From positions 62,001-126,000 of the forward strand of contig NZ_CP111108.1 of the NCBI RefSeq assembly GCF_026314295.1: DNA of 64,000 nt. The letters run 5' to 3'. The DNA is from Caproicibacterium sp. BJN0003. Its GTDB lineage: Bacteria; Bacillota; Clostridia; Oscillospirales; Acutalibacteraceae. Position numbers and translations under genes: made by a program. A model generated the notes under the pieces. It saw nothing but the letters and a program-made list of their open reading frames with translations. It made no database searches and was not told where the DNA came from. This document shows, in pieces, positions 16,837-26,358 of the stretch. Every line of letters starts with the position of its first letter. Position 1 is the first letter of the stretch.

Positions 16837-17730
16837 TTGAAAAAAGAATCTCACAAAAAAGGTCTTGGAAAACTTCTAATGGTATGTGCTTTAATGGGCT
16901 GTTTGATGCTCTCTACCGCCGCATTTAGTTCCAGCGGTGTTGGAGGCGTTGTTAATTTGCTCTTGATGCCAATGCAGCGAGTGAGTGCCGCTTTGTCAGA
17001 GCAAATGACTGCAAACGCAGAGGAAACAGCAGCCTCAAAAGAAGATCTTCTCAGTGAAAATAAGGACCTCAAGGCACAGATTAATGATTTGAACCGTCAG
17101 CTGATCAATTATGATACGCTTAAAAGAGAAAACGAAGAATATAAAAAATATCTGGGGCTTAAAGAAGAAAATCAGGACTATCAGCTTTTGGCAGCAGAAG
17201 TGATTGCAAAAGATCCGGATGACTTGTATGGAAGTATCACGATCGATCAGGGATCTAGAGATGGGGTCTCCAAAAACGATCCGGTCATAACAGATGCAGG
17301 ACTTCTCGGTTGGGTGAGCGAGGTGTTCCCCACTTCCAGCCGCGTGACAACGCTGTTCCATGCGGATGCAAAATTTGGGGCCCGTGACAGCCAAACGCAG
17401 GAAACAGGAATTATGAGTTGTACAGTTCAATCAGCAGATGAAGGATATCTTCGAATGAATTATTTGGATTCCACAACAAAGGTGCAGGAAGGCGACTTGG
17501 TCGTTACGAGCGGTCTTGCAGTAGAAAGCGGATTTGGGGGGCTTTTCCCCAGAAATCTGACGGTGGGAACGGTGAAGTCTGTTAGCCGCAGTGAATCAGA
17601 TGCCTCCCTTTATGCACTTGTGCAGCCTGCAGTAGATTTAAAGAACCCAAAAGATGTGATGGTGATCACTAATTTTGCAGGAAAAAGTGCAGCCGGAGAA
17701 GATACGGCTTCCTCAGGAGGAAACTCATGA
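16837..17730 (+). CDS. mreC: Rod-shape determining protein MreC
   Basis: Membrane-anchored scaffold of the elongasome that binds penicillin-binding proteins outside the membrane. The 297 residues comprise a short cytoplasmic Lys-rich start, one membrane helix (about 12-32), a coiled coil (about 65-110, SKEDLLSENKDLKAQINDLNRQL...) and the double beta-barrel MreC domain (AEVIAKDPDDLYGSITIDQGSRDGV..., GDLVVTSGL). The start is TTG at 16837 behind AAGGAGG (16822-16828). It overlaps mreD by 4 bases. Confidence 0.95.
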   Translation: MKKESHKKGLGKLLMVCALMGCLMLSTAAFSSSGVGGVVNLLLMPMQRVSAALSEQMTANAEETAASKEDLLSENKDLKAQINDLNRQLINYDTLKRENEEYKKYLGLKEENQDYQLLAAEVIAKDPDDLYGSITIDQGSRDGVSKNDPVITDAGLLGWVSEVFPTSSRVTTLFHADAKFGARDSQTQETGIMSCTVQSADEGYLRMNYLDSTTKVQEGDLVVTSGLAVESGFGGLFPRNLTVGTVKSVSRSESDASLYALVQPAVDLKNPKDVMVITNFAGKSAAGEDTASSGGNS

Positions 17731-18242
17731 GACGGGCAGGAGTTCTACGGGGAATGGCTTATGGCGCCGAATTTTTGCTCTTGTATCTATTGCAGCAGGT
17801 TCCAGGACTTTTTCCGGAAATATCTCATTCTCTGCCGGTACTTTTGATTCCGGCGGTCGTTACAGCAGCCTTCTTTGAAGAGGAAGTGCCGGCAATGGTC
17901 TGCGGCCTCTTCTGTGGGTTGCTGATGGATTTTGGCAGCGGCAGCTTTTTGGGAGCAAAAGCATTGGAATTTGCGGTTGGCGGATATTGCGTGAGCTTTC
18001 TCGCCAGTCAATTTTTAAAGACAAATCTTTTGAGCGCTGTCGTTTCCACTTTGGCGTTGGGAGGAATATTAGCACTTTTACAATGGATTTTTACCGCCCT
18101 TTTTCCAGGAAATTCTGGGAGTGGGTATCTGTTGTTTTATCATCTTTTGCCGCGGGTACTCTATACGGCAATATTTGCAGTGCCTCTTTATTATTTGAAT
18201 CGGTTTTTAGCGACAAGGCTGAGAGCACCTGCTGATATTTAA
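17727..18242 (+). CDS. mreD: Rod-shape determining protein MreD
   Basis: 171-residue integral membrane protein with five to six helices, consistent with MreD, a partner of MreC in lateral wall synthesis. Sequence conservation in MreD is low; the call rests on topology, FCGLLMDFGSG...LGAKALEFAVGGY and its place between mreC and mrdA. AGGAGG precedes the ATG, which overlaps the mreC stop (ATGA). Confidence 0.9.
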   Translation: MRRAGVLRGMAYGAEFLLLYLLQQVPGLFPEISHSLPVLLIPAVVTAAFFEEEVPAMVCGLFCGLLMDFGSGSFLGAKALEFAVGGYCVSFLASQFLKTNLLSAVVSTLALGGILALLQWIFTALFPGNSGSGYLLFYHLLPRVLYTAIFAVPLYYLNRFLATRLRAPADI

Positions 18243-18272
18243 TAAAGAATTTCAGAAAGGAAGTGGGATCAC

Positions 18273-20276
18273 TTGAGGTTGTGGAAAAAACAGTTGTCCA
18301 GAAAAAAAGTTTGTATGGGACTTCTTATTTTAGTCTGCGGTATTTTTGCCGTTCGGCTGATAGAGTGGCAATTTGTGGATGGACAAGAGCTTTCGGCTCT
18401 TGCGGAACAATCAGTCAGCACAACACAAACGATTCCCACTGCCCGGGGAGAAATTGTGGATATTAATGGAGTCGGGCTGGCAACCAATAAGATTTCTTAT
18501 GAGATCCGGTTTAATTTGGGAGAAATGTCGGCGGCATCGATTAATAAAATTACAGGAAAATTGATTTCGCTTTTAAAAATGCGCGGAGAATCATGGAATG
18601 ATACTCTGCCTATTTTATATCAAAACGGGGAATATGAGTTTCAAGCAGGTGCAGAAGATGCGATTACATATTTAAAATCCGATCAGTTCTTGAAAGTAGG
18701 ACAAGATGCCGACCCTCAGACTTGTATCGATGCGCTTTCAAAACGATATTTCGCGGGGAGTGGAAACGATGCTTCAGAGTATACTCCTGAGCAATTGCGC
18801 GATATCTTGTCCGTGCGTTACGGCATGACAATGAGCGGATTTTCTCTGGGGGTTCCGTATATCTTTTCCAGCAAGGTCAGTCAGGAAACAGTAGCAATCA
18901 TCAATGAGAACAGTGATGATTTGCCTGGCGTATCTACACAAATCACATCGGTCCGGCAATATCCCGAGCCAACTTTGATGCCTCATATTTTAGGAAATCT
19001 GGGGGCGCTTTCTGAAAAGCAGTATGAATCTTTAAAATCAGAAGGATATACGCTCAATGATACAATCGGAAAATTTGGAATTGAAGCTGCGATGGAATCC
19101 ACACTGCGGGGTTCCGCAGGAGAAAAGAAGATTGAGTACAACAGCAACGGAGAAGTTCAGCAGGAGACTGTGACCAAAGAGCCGCAGGCGGGAAATACCG
19201 TGTTTCTTACCATTGATTCCAAAGTACAGAAGATTGCCGCCGATTCGCTTGCCAAAAATGTACAGGCGGCACATGCGACGACCAAAGATTGTGTCGGCGG
19301 CGGAGTGGTAGCACTGAGAGTTTCTGATTTTTCGGTGCTGGCTGCTGCAAGTTATCCGACTTATGATCTTTCTCAATACAGTAACGCTTCTTATTTTAAT
19401 TCTCTTTTAAAAGACTCTTCCAATCCGCAAGTCGATAGGGCTTTCGGAAGCGCATTTACCCCTGGCTCTGTTTTTAAACCATGCGTTGCACTGGCAGCTT
19501 TGCAAGAAGGAGCCATTACGGATACAACGAAAATTGTTTGTAATCATGTTTATGATCGTTTTAAGCCGAGCTTGATTTTGACCTGTATGGGGTGGCACGG
19601 CCCTATGGATGTTCGTTCTGCCTTGGCACAGTCTTGCAACGTGTTCTTTTGTGAGACTGGATATCGCTTGGGAATCACAAGCATGGATCTGTATGCGAAA
19701 AAACTGGGACTCGGAGTAAAAACCGGAGTAGAGATCGATGAAACGGAGGGAACACTTGCCGGCCCGGAATCCAGAACCGCTGCGGGTGGAACCTGGTACG
19801 ACGGCGATACCGTACAGGCGGCAATCGGGCAGAGCGATAATCAGTTTTCTCCGGCTCAGCTTGCCGATTATGTTGCAACCATTGCAAATAACGGAACTCG
19901 AAAAAAAGTACATTTGGTTGATCATGTAACCGATTATAGCCGTCAGAACACCATTTCTTCAACACAAGGAGAGACACTAGTGGATAATTCTGATTACAGT
20001 TATCTTTCTGCAGAAAATTTAAAGACAGTACAAGAAGGAATGAGAGAAGTCGTGACTTCCGGTACTGCAAGGACACTCTTTTCTAACTATAAGATTGCGA
20101 TTGCCGCTAAAACCGGAACGGCAGAAACAAACGGCAGCGATAACGTTACGTTTATCGCCTATGCGCCTTATGATAATCCTCAAATCGCCGTGGCGGTGGT
20201 GCTGCCGCATGGTGCAGCAGGCACTTATGCTCAAAATATTGCAAAAGATATTTTTGACGCATACTTTCAATCATGA
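18273..20276 (+). CDS. mrdA: Elongasome class B penicillin-binding protein 2 (transpeptidase)
   Basis: Class B PBP that cross-links peptidoglycan during elongation with RodA. Its 667 residues include one N-terminal membrane helix (about 13-30), the dimerisation domain (TIPTARGEIVDINGVGLATN) and the transpeptidase domain. Catalytic S399-V-F-K402 lies in FTPGSVFKP, with S454-C-N456 and K613-T-G-T. The start is TTG at 18273 with AAAGGAAG about 10 bases before it. It completes mreBCD-mrdA. Assignment as PBP2 rather than division PBP3 rests on the mre context. Confidence 0.93.
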   Translation: MRLWKKQLSRKKVCMGLLILVCGIFAVRLIEWQFVDGQELSALAEQSVSTTQTIPTARGEIVDINGVGLATNKISYEIRFNLGEMSAASINKITGKLISLLKMRGESWNDTLPILYQNGEYEFQAGAEDAITYLKSDQFLKVGQDADPQTCIDALSKRYFAGSGNDASEYTPEQLRDILSVRYGMTMSGFSLGVPYIFSSKVSQETVAIINENSDDLPGVSTQITSVRQYPEPTLMPHILGNLGALSEKQYESLKSEGYTLNDTIGKFGIEAAMESTLRGSAGEKKIEYNSNGEVQQETVTKEPQAGNTVFLTIDSKVQKIAADSLAKNVQAAHATTKDCVGGGVVALRVSDFSVLAAASYPTYDLSQYSNASYFNSLLKDSSNPQVDRAFGSAFTPGSVFKPCVALAALQEGAITDTTKIVCNHVYDRFKPSLILTCMGWHGPMDVRSALAQSCNVFFCETGYRLGITSMDLYAKKLGLGVKTGVEIDETEGTLAGPESRTAAGGTWYDGDTVQAAIGQSDNQFSPAQLADYVATIANNGTRKKVHLVDHVTDYSRQNTISSTQGETLVDNSDYSYLSAENLKTVQEGMREVVTSGTARTLFSNYKIAIAAKTGTAETNGSDNVTFIAYAPYDNPQIAVAVVLPHGAAGTYAQNIAKDIFDAYFQS

Positions 20277-20373
20277 ATTTGTTAAAAAAAGTCTTGAGGT
20301 AGAATAAAAAACAGTTATTTTGACTGTATTTTAGCTTGTATTAACAAATATATGTTGATTTTAGATAAAAAAA

Positions 20374-20402
20374 TTGACTATTTAAGAGTCTTGTGATACT
20401 AT
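20374..20402 (+). promoter_or_regulatory. Predicted sigma-A promoter of minD
   Basis: TTGACT (20374-20379), 17 bp, TACTAT (20397-20402), 19 bases before the minD start. A weak hairpin (ACAGT/ACTGT near 20310-20331 plus T-rich tail) upstream may end the mrd transcript. Confidence 0.65.
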
Positions 20403-20420
20403 GAAAATGAGGTTTTTAAT

Positions 20421-21164
20421 ATGGGAGCAGTAACAGTTATTACATCGGGAAAAGGTGGCGCAGGAAAATCCACCACAACAGCGCATGTTGGTCTGGCATT
20501 GGCAGCAAGAGGGCGTCGAGTGCTTTTAGTTGATTGTGATGCGGGGCTAGGATGTCTTGATTTGCTTCTCAATATTGCGCAGGAGCAGGTCTTTGATCTT
20601 TCCGATGTGGTTTCCGGTACTGCCACACCTGCACAGGCGATTTATCCCAGTCCTTATCAGGAAGGCCTTTATTTGATGCCGGCTCCATTTCGGGAAGAAG
20701 ACTTGGTCAGCCCTGAAATCATGCGGGAGCTTATCGGTGCCATCGCATGTTATTTTGATCATGTGTTGATTGATTGTCCTGCGGGGATCGGGGCGGGTTT
20801 TCGCAGTGCTGTTTCGGCGGCAGACAGGGCCCTGGTAGTCAGTACCCCGGATAAAGTTTGCACATTGGCTTCTTTTAAAACCCGTGCGCAGCTTTTAGAA
20901 GCAGGTATAACAGAACAAAGGCTTGTGATCAATCGGTTTTCATCTTCTTTTTTTCGAAAATCGGGATTTTTTACCGATGTAGATGATATGATTGACCAGA
21001 CTGGAATCCAGTTGATTGCAGTAATTCCGGAGGATGAGGAGCTTCGTGCAGCAGCGGTGCGCAGATTGCCTCCGCAGAAATGCCCTGCAGCATTAGCTTT
21101 TGCTCGACTTGCCATGAGGCTAGAGGGACATGAGGTTCCGCTGCCGCCTCTGCAAAAATTTTAA
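20421..21164 (+). CDS. minD: MinD-like septum-site determining ATPase
   Basis: MinD is a deviant-Walker ParA/MinD ATPase that places the division inhibitor MinC. SGKGGAGKSTTT (about 9-20) is the deviant Walker A, VDCDAGLGCLDLLL is the A' region and IDCPAGIGAGF the Walker B/switch region. The protein is 247 residues, shorter than E. coli or Bacillus MinD (about 268-270). It ends VPLPPLQKF without the usual Lys/Phe-rich amphipathic membrane-targeting helix. No minC or minE is adjacent (mrdA before, mgsA after), although the mre-min-mgs order itself is common in Clostridia. It could therefore be a MinD-family protein with changed membrane behaviour. Confidence 0.85.
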   Translation: MGAVTVITSGKGGAGKSTTTAHVGLALAARGRRVLLVDCDAGLGCLDLLLNIAQEQVFDLSDVVSGTATPAQAIYPSPYQEGLYLMPAPFREEDLVSPEIMRELIGAIACYFDHVLIDCPAGIGAGFRSAVSAADRALVVSTPDKVCTLASFKTRAQLLEAGITEQRLVINRFSSSFFRKSGFFTDVDDMIDQTGIQLIAVIPEDEELRAAAVRRLPPQKCPAALAFARLAMRLEGHEVPLPPLQKF

Positions 21165-21205
21165 AAATATCGAAAAATAACAAATGATATAGGAGAGTGT
21201 TAAAA

Positions 21206-21610
21206 ATGAATATTGCATTGATCGCACACGATGCAAAAAAAGAATTGATGGTCCAGTTTTGTATTGCATACTGTGGGATTTTAAGCCGTCATGATTTATG
21301 TGCTACTGGTACGACAGGAAAGCTGGTCAGCGATGCGACTGGTCTTAAAATACAACGTTTTTTAAGCGGGAGTCAGGGCGGAGATCAGCAGATTTCTGCG
21401 CGAATTGCTTGCAATGAAGTGGATATGCTGTTGTTTTTTAGAGACCCGCTTTCTGCAAAACCGCATGAACCCAATGATAATAATATGCTTCGTCTCTGTG
21501 ATACTCATAATATTCCGGTTGCTACAAATATTGCAACGGCGGAAGTTTTGATTCATGGTTTGGAGCGCGGCGATTTGGATTGGCGCAATATTGTAAATCC
21601 ATCCCGCTGA
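21206..21610 (+). CDS. mgsA: Methylglyoxal synthase
   Basis: Converts dihydroxyacetone phosphate to methylglyoxal and phosphate, a bypass of lower glycolysis. [12 protein letters not shown] at the start, CATGTTGKL (phosphate binding), [14 protein letters not shown] with the catalytic Asp, and FFRDPL...[14 protein letters not shown] complete the family pattern in 134 residues. The ATG at 21206 follows AGGAGAG (21191-21197); a GTG at 21197 overlaps that site and is rejected. A strong terminator follows. Confidence 0.97.
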   Translation: MNIALIAHDAKKELMVQFCIAYCGILSRHDLCATGTTGKLVSDATGLKIQRFLSGSQGGDQQISARIACNEVDMLLFFRDPLSAKPHEPNDNNMLRLCDTHNIPVATNIATAEVLIHGLERGDLDWRNIVNPSR

Positions 21611-21649
21611 TTTTATCAGTGGGCCTCTTTGTGCGAATCATTAAAAAAG

Positions 21650-21697
21650 TCCCGCCTTTGCCGTATCTCTCCGGCAGGGCGGGATTTCTGCTTTTCT
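21650..21697 (+). terminator. Terminator after mgsA
   Basis: TCCCGCC..TGCCG pairs with CGGCA.GGCGGGA (21650-21684), followed by a T-rich tract. Confidence 0.85.
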
Positions 21698-21711
21698 TTT
21701 AGAGAAAGCTG

Positions 21712-21740
21712 TTTTCGGAACGGTCGATTTATGGTATAAT
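21712..21740 (+). promoter_or_regulatory. Predicted promoter of hisS
   Basis: Perfect TATAAT at 21735-21740; a weak TTTTCG lies 17 bp upstream. No T-box leader is visible in the 85-base leader. Confidence 0.5.
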
Positions 21741-21825
21741 AAAAAATAATATTTTTATTTGATAGGAAGGCCGAGGCTTTTATAGCTTTTGATGGCTTTT
21801 GAAATGATGCAGGAGGAAAATTCTT

Positions 21826-23088
21826 ATGGAACTGATTACGCAGGCACCTCGCGGAACGGAAGATATCTTGCCGGGACAGAGCGAAAAATGGCAAACAGTA
21901 GAATCGGTTGCACGAAATGAAGCTGAAAAGAATGGGTTTTCAGAGATTCGTACACCGGTTTTTGAACATACAGAACTTTTTTTGCGCAGTGTAGGAGAAA
22001 CTACCGATGTGGTGCAAAAAGAGATGTATACATTTAAAGATAAAGGTAACCGCAGCATTACCCTTCGCCCGGAGGGAACAGCCGGTGCCGTGCGTGCTTT
22101 TTTGGAGCATGGCTTACTTTCTGCCGGAATGCCGCAAAAGTTCTATTATCTGACCAGCTGCTATCGCTATGAAAAAGCGCAGAAAGGCAGACTGCGGGAA
22201 TTTCATCAGTTTGGAATCGAGATGTTTGGTTCCAATTCTCCTCTTTCGGATGCCGAAGTGATCGGCGTTGGATATTCTGTTTTGCAGAGACTTGGAATTG
22301 ACGGCATTTCGCTTGCGATTAATTCAATTGGCTGCCCTACTTGCCGAGCAGCTTATACAAAGGCACTGAAAGAATATTTTTCTGCTCGCAAAGGAGAACT
22401 ATGTGAAACCTGCTTGTCTCGTCTTGAACGGAATCCGATGCGGATTTTGGACTGCAAAGAGAAAGAATGCCAGGAGATCGCAGCAAATGCGCCGAAGATT
22501 TTGGATTTCCTTTGTGAGGATTGCCAGAAACATTTTGATGGGGTAAAGCATGCGCTGGAGGCAATGGGGATTTCTTATACCATTGATCCTTCTATTGTCC
22601 GCGGATTAGATTACTATACAAATACCGTTTTTGAATTTCTCTATAAAGGAATGGCGATTTGTGCCGGCGGCCGTTATAACGGGCTTGTAGAAGAAATGGG
22701 AGGAACTCCGACACCTGCATTGGGATTTGGAATGGGACTCGAACGCGTAATCCTTGCGATGGAAGAGCAGAAGGTTGAATTTCCACCGAAGAAACGTTGT
22801 GATCTTTTCTTAGCATCTCTTGGGGATGCAGCACGGGAGAAGTCATTCCTTTTGGCGCAGAAGTGCAAGGAATCCGGTCTTTATGCCGAATTTGATGAGA
22901 TTGGGCGTGGACTCAAGGCACAGATGAAATATGCCGATAAAATTGGGGCACGGTTCAGCCTTGTTCTAGGCGATAATGAGATCGAGAGCGGCCGGGTCAT
23001 GATTAAGAATATGGCAAACGGAGAAAAAACGGAAGTTTCTCTGGGAGATGAGTTCTTAAAAGAATTCTGTGTCTTGGAAAACAGCTGA
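21826..23088 (+). CDS. hisS: Histidyl-tRNA synthetase
   Basis: Class II aminoacyl-tRNA synthetase charging tRNA-His. 420 residues, the usual length. It opens with PRGTEDILPGQ; motif 2 is TLRPEGTAGAVRAF with YRYEKAQKGRLREFHQFG. The HisA/histidine motif is RGLDYYTNTVFEF and motif 3 is ALGFGMGLERVIL; a C-terminal anticodon-binding domain follows (DLFLASLGDAA...). AGGAGG precedes the ATG. Monocistronic, between its own promoter and a bidirectional terminator; the frequent partner aspS is elsewhere (48.8 kb). Confidence 0.98.
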   Translation: MELITQAPRGTEDILPGQSEKWQTVESVARNEAEKNGFSEIRTPVFEHTELFLRSVGETTDVVQKEMYTFKDKGNRSITLRPEGTAGAVRAFLEHGLLSAGMPQKFYYLTSCYRYEKAQKGRLREFHQFGIEMFGSNSPLSDAEVIGVGYSVLQRLGIDGISLAINSIGCPTCRAAYTKALKEYFSARKGELCETCLSRLERNPMRILDCKEKECQEIAANAPKILDFLCEDCQKHFDGVKHALEAMGISYTIDPSIVRGLDYYTNTVFEFLYKGMAICAGGRYNGLVEEMGGTPTPALGFGMGLERVILAMEEQKVEFPPKKRCDLFLASLGDAAREKSFLLAQKCKESGLYAEFDEIGRGLKAQMKYADKIGARFSLVLGDNEIESGRVMIKNMANGEKTEVSLGDEFLKEFCVLENS

Positions 23089-23141
23089 TTGTATCGACGC
23101 GAATATCATTAAATTCATTTTTATTGATTTAATTAATTATA

Positions 23142-23175
23142 AAAAAGCCCACGCGAATTTCGCGTGGGCTTTTTT
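23142..23175. terminator. Bidirectional terminator between hisS and mgtA
   Basis: AAAAAGCCCACGCGAA pairs with TTCGCGTGGGCTTTTTT, with A and T runs on both sides, serving both convergent genes. Confidence 0.93.
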
Positions 23176-23188
23176 ATTCTGAAATACC

Positions 23189-25897
23189 TTAAAGTAACTC
23201 TCCATATCTTTTAATATATAATTTTTTGACAATGGTCGCGAGTATCATATAACCGAGAACAATCGCGGAAAGCCATGCAAAATAAATCGGGGGGAGGGGA
23301 GAAAATCCTAAAAATGTTCCCAAAGGAGTAGATACGATCAGTGTTGCCGTTAAAATGGCAAATGCGGTTAGGGACAGCACAGGCGCAGAAGCACGGCTTT
23401 GTAAAAATGGAATTTTAGGGGTGCGGATCATGTGAACCACTAAAGATTGGCTCCACATGGATTCCACAAACCATCCGGATTGAAAAGTCGAGATATAAAG
23501 TAGTTTTAAGGAGGGATCCGTAATTTGAGGAAAGAGCTGTCCGCCGCAGATCATCGGACAAATAACAAAATACATGAGAAGGTAGGTGGCAATATCAAAT
23601 ACCGAGCTGGTAGGTCCAATCCATAGCATGAATTTGCTGATAGAAGAAGCATCCCATTTTCGTGGCTTTTGCAGATATTCCCGATCTACATTGTCCCAAG
23701 GAATCGCGGTGCAGGAAATATCATAAATGAGGTTCAAAAGTAATAGCTGAATCGAGGCCATTGGAAGAAAAGGAAGAAACGCACTGGCGGCCAAAACGGA
23801 AAACATGTTCCCGAAATTAGAAGAAGCAGTCATCTTGATATATTTTATCATGTTTGCGTATGTTTTTCTTCCCTCAATGATTCCGTCTTCCAAAACCATC
23901 AAGTCTTTTTCCAACATAATAACATTTGCAGATTCTTTTGCGATATCTACAGCAGTATCAACAGAAATGCCTACATCGGCAACTTTCATGGCGGCAGCGT
24001 CGTTAATGCCATCCCCCATATATCCGGTGACATGACCATTATCGCGGAAAATTTGGATCACACGTGCTTTCTGAGTGGGAGACAGTTTTGCAAAGACCAT
24101 TGTCTTTTCTGCTTTTTGGGCAAGCTCAGCATCTGTCATATTGTCGAGATCTTTTCCTAAAAGCATACGATTATCAGGAATCCCCACCTGACGGCAGATA
24201 CTGCAGGTAACTTTTTCATTATCTCCGGTCAAAATTTTGACTGCAACACCGTGTTCGTTAAGGGCACGAATTGCTTTGGCAGTTGTCTTTTTCGGTGGAT
24301 CTAAAAAGGCAAGAAATCCAATCAGAACCATGTTGTCTTCGTCTGCTGCTGAAAATTCACCCACTGGGGCAGGATTTGTTTTGTGCGCGACCGCAATCAC
24401 ACGCATGCCGGAGGCGTTTAGTTCGTCAGACTTGGAAATGACGAAGGAACGGACTTCTTTTGTCAGCGGTTTCACTGTCCCGTTAAGTTCAGCATAGGAA
24501 CAGCATTTGAGCATTTCTTCAATGGCACCCTTTGTAATCATTTGCGTTTTTCCGTTTTTATCCGAGACCACAACGCTCATTCTACGACGGTTAAAGTCAA
24601 ATGGGATTTCATCCACTTTTCGATAGTCTTTTTCGATGGGGACAGGCTCTAATTCATTCTGCTTTGAGATAATTGCAAGATCGATTAGATTTTTAAGCCC
24701 TGTTTGAAAGTAGCTGTTTAAAAAAGCATGACGCAGTACACGGGAGTCTTCATTGCCCTCAATATCCAGATGGGACTCTAAAATCACGCGGTCCTGTGTG
24801 AGAGTTCCGGTTTTATCAGTGCAGAGCAAATCGATAGAGCCTAAATTCTGAATGGAATTAAGACTTTTGATGATTACCTTTTTTTGACTCATTGCAACAG
24901 CACCTTTTGCAAGGCAGGTAGTCACAATCATGGGCAGCATTTCCGGTGTAAGACCTACTGCAACGGAAATTGCGAATAAAAATGCTTTGAGCCAGTCACC
25001 CTTTGTAAATCCATTAATGAAAAGGACAATCGGTACCATAACCAGCATAAAACGCAGAAGAACCCATGAAACAGAGTTGACTCCTTTTTCAAAACTGGTT
25101 TTTGGCGGTTTTTCCGTCAGACTTTTTGCGATGCGGCCGAGCATGGTATCATTCCCGGTAGCAACCACAACAGCTTTTGAGCTTCCGCTGATCACGGTGC
25201 TTCCCATAAAAGCAAGATTCGAAATTTCCGTCAAAGAGTTCTGCTCACTTACAGGAGCGCCATATTTTTCAACCGGCTGGCTTTCCCCAGTTAGGGCGGA
25301 TTGGCTGATAAACAGGTCTTTTGCTGAGAGAATCCGCAGATCGGCTGGGATCATATCGCCGGCGGAAAGATAAATTAAGTCGCCGACTACTACATCTTCC
25401 AGGGGAATTTCGTGTTTGCCGGAGTCCTGCCGCTCGACGCAAGTCGTTGTATGGATCATTTTGGAGAGGCTTGCAGCCGCGTTTCCACTTTTCGTTTCTT
25501 GAATAAAGCGCAGGACTCCAGAAATCATGACCATCGTTACGATGATAATGACGGTTGTATAATTTTGCTCACCGGGTTCTGTAAAAAGAATATCAGTAAA
25601 TACCGAGATAATGGCAAGCGTAAATAAAATTGCTGTAAAAGGGTTGATAAAAGCGCTGCAAATTCTTTTAAAAAGAGATTGCTTCTTTTTATGCATGACG
25701 ATGTTGCTGCCAAAAGATTTTCTTGCGGCTTCAACCTCTTCTTCATTTAATCCAGCAGCCTCGGTACCAAGCGTTTGCAAGACTTCTGCTTCATCGTGAG
25801 TTGAAGCAAATAAAAGACGATTTTTAACTTCTGTACTACACGAATCTGCCATAGAAAGATTTTTTTTCGTTAAAACTGTTTTTAGATTTTTTTTCAT
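23189..25897 (-). CDS. mgtA: Magnesium-importing P-type ATPase (MgtA/MgtB, P3B)
   Basis: P3B ATPase that imports Mg2+ at low external magnesium. 902 residues: a cation-ATPase N-terminal domain, TGES in the actuator domain ([14 protein letters not shown]), phosphorylation motif D361-KTGTL, nucleotide-binding KGAIEEML, hinge TGDNEKVTC...[11 protein letters not shown], and ten membrane helices including the FGNMFSVL region typical of MgtA. The start is ATG 25895-25897 with GGAGGT seven bases upstream; the ATG at 25912 overlaps that site. The upstream region holds a promoter, an M-box riboswitch, a terminator and a short leader ORF. The ribosome binding site can pair with CCTCCTTTT in the leader. 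Confidence 0.97.
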   Translation of the reverse strand: MKKNLKTVLTKKNLSMADSCSTEVKNRLLFASTHDEAEVLQTLGTEAAGLNEEEVEAARKSFGSNIVMHKKKQSLFKRICSAFINPFTAILFTLAIISVFTDILFTEPGEQNYTTVIIIVTMVMISGVLRFIQETKSGNAAASLSKMIHTTTCVERQDSGKHEIPLEDVVVGDLIYLSAGDMIPADLRILSAKDLFISQSALTGESQPVEKYGAPVSEQNSLTEISNLAFMGSTVISGSSKAVVVATGNDTMLGRIAKSLTEKPPKTSFEKGVNSVSWVLLRFMLVMVPIVLFINGFTKGDWLKAFLFAISVAVGLTPEMLPMIVTTCLAKGAVAMSQKKVIIKSLNSIQNLGSIDLLCTDKTGTLTQDRVILESHLDIEGNEDSRVLRHAFLNSYFQTGLKNLIDLAIISKQNELEPVPIEKDYRKVDEIPFDFNRRRMSVVVSDKNGKTQMITKGAIEEMLKCCSYAELNGTVKPLTKEVRSFVISKSDELNASGMRVIAVAHKTNPAPVGEFSAADEDNMVLIGFLAFLDPPKKTTAKAIRALNEHGVAVKILTGDNEKVTCSICRQVGIPDNRMLLGKDLDNMTDAELAQKAEKTMVFAKLSPTQKARVIQIFRDNGHVTGYMGDGINDAAAMKVADVGISVDTAVDIAKESANVIMLEKDLMVLEDGIIEGRKTYANMIKYIKMTASSNFGNMFSVLAASAFLPFLPMASIQLLLLNLIYDISCTAIPWDNVDREYLQKPRKWDASSISKFMLWIGPTSSVFDIATYLLMYFVICPMICGGQLFPQITDPSLKLLYISTFQSGWFVESMWSQSLVVHMIRTPKIPFLQSRASAPVLSLTAFAILTATLIVSTPLGTFLGFSPLPPIYFAWLSAIVLGYMILATIVKKLYIKRYGELL

Positions 25898-25905
25898 CGC
25901 TCGTA

Positions 25906-25942
25906 CCTCCATTTTTTCAAATTGACATGTGCTAAAAGGAGG
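25906..25942 (-). promoter_or_regulatory. Hairpin able to mask the mgtA ribosome binding site
   Basis: On the plus strand CCTCC (25906-25910, complement of the mgtA GGAGG) and TTTT (25912-25915) match GGAGG (25938-25942) and AAAA (25934-25937). This gives nine base pairs with one bulge in the RNA. Confidence 0.5.
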
Positions 25943-25963
25943 AAGTATGGCACTTTTTATAGG

Positions 25964-26091
25964 ACGGAGGATCAGCTACAGAGAAGAATGAAATCATGGT
26001 TTGACTTTTTCATGATTTTCATTTGTGATGTAGGCCATCCGTCGGGGACTGTGCCGCTGCTACTCCCAGAGTCCATTCTTCTCACCTCCGT
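25964..26091 (-). promoter_or_regulatory. Long-range stem enclosing the mgtA leader ORF
   Basis: ACGGAGG (25964-25970) is the exact complement of CCTCCGT (26085-26091), and GAGAAGAATG (25981-25990) of CATTCTTCTC (26074-26083). In the RNA this pairs the leader ORF's ribosome binding site and start codon with its own 3' end and the bases just past its stop. A smaller hairpin (AATCATG/CATGATT, 25992-26017) sits inside. Confidence 0.6.
25972..26076 (-). CDS. Putative 34-residue leader peptide of mgtA
   Basis: A short ORF lies between the M-box terminator and mgtA. The ATG (26074-26076) has a near-ideal GGAGGTG five bases upstream, and the TGA stop is at 25972-25974. The 34 residues start [17 protein letters not shown], continue with a Lys/Met-rich middle and end HDFILLCS. 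There is no membrane helix. The start region is complementary to the 3' end of the ORF and to bases past the stop, so translation of the peptide would change the RNA fold ahead of the mgtA ribosome binding site. Leader peptides controlling mgtA are known from enterobacteria (MgtL, Pro-rich), but this sequence is unrelated. I infer a regulatory leader; a short protein with its own role is possible. Confidence 0.6.
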   Translation of the reverse strand: MDSGSSSGTVPDGWPTSQMKIMKKSNHDFILLCS

Positions 26092-26137
26092 TTAAATCAA
26101 AGATTGTTTTCAATTTTTAAAGATGTCAAAACATGCT

Positions 26138-26184
26138 AAAAAATAAAAAGCTCCCATATATTCGGTCAAGAATATATGGGAGTG
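26138..26184 (-). terminator. Terminator of the mgtA M-box riboswitch
   Basis: CTCCCATATATTC (26151-26163) pairs perfectly with GAATATATGGGAG (26170-26182). The minus strand then has CTTTTTATTTTTT. This is the expression platform directly after the aptamer. Confidence 0.9.
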
Positions 26185-26201
26185 TAAAAAAGCACTTCTG
26201 A

Positions 26202-26352
26202 CTTCTTCGTTTGAGCTTTAGCTTTGCAGGGCAGTGAAACTGTATTATGCTACACCTTAGGTTCGATATAGCTTGCTCCAACCTTCTCCATGGTGTCTCC
26301 ACCACTCTGCGGCAACAATCCATATCCCTGCAAAAACCTCACCTACCGAATC
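26202..26352 (-). promoter_or_regulatory. M-box (ykoK) Mg2+ riboswitch aptamer
   Basis: Read on the minus strand, the leader starts GGTAGGTGAGGTTTTTGCAG and contains TTGTTGCCGCAGAG. It ends GCTAAAGCTCAAACGAAGAAG. These are the conserved blocks of the M-box/ykoK family (GGTGAGGC..., GCTGCCGC, GCTAAAGCTC..CGA). M-box RNAs fold when Mg2+ is high and favour the terminator, which here lies immediately downstream. Location upstream of a Mg2+ importer fits. The boundaries are approximate. Confidence 0.9.
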
Positions 26353-26358
26353 TTACTT

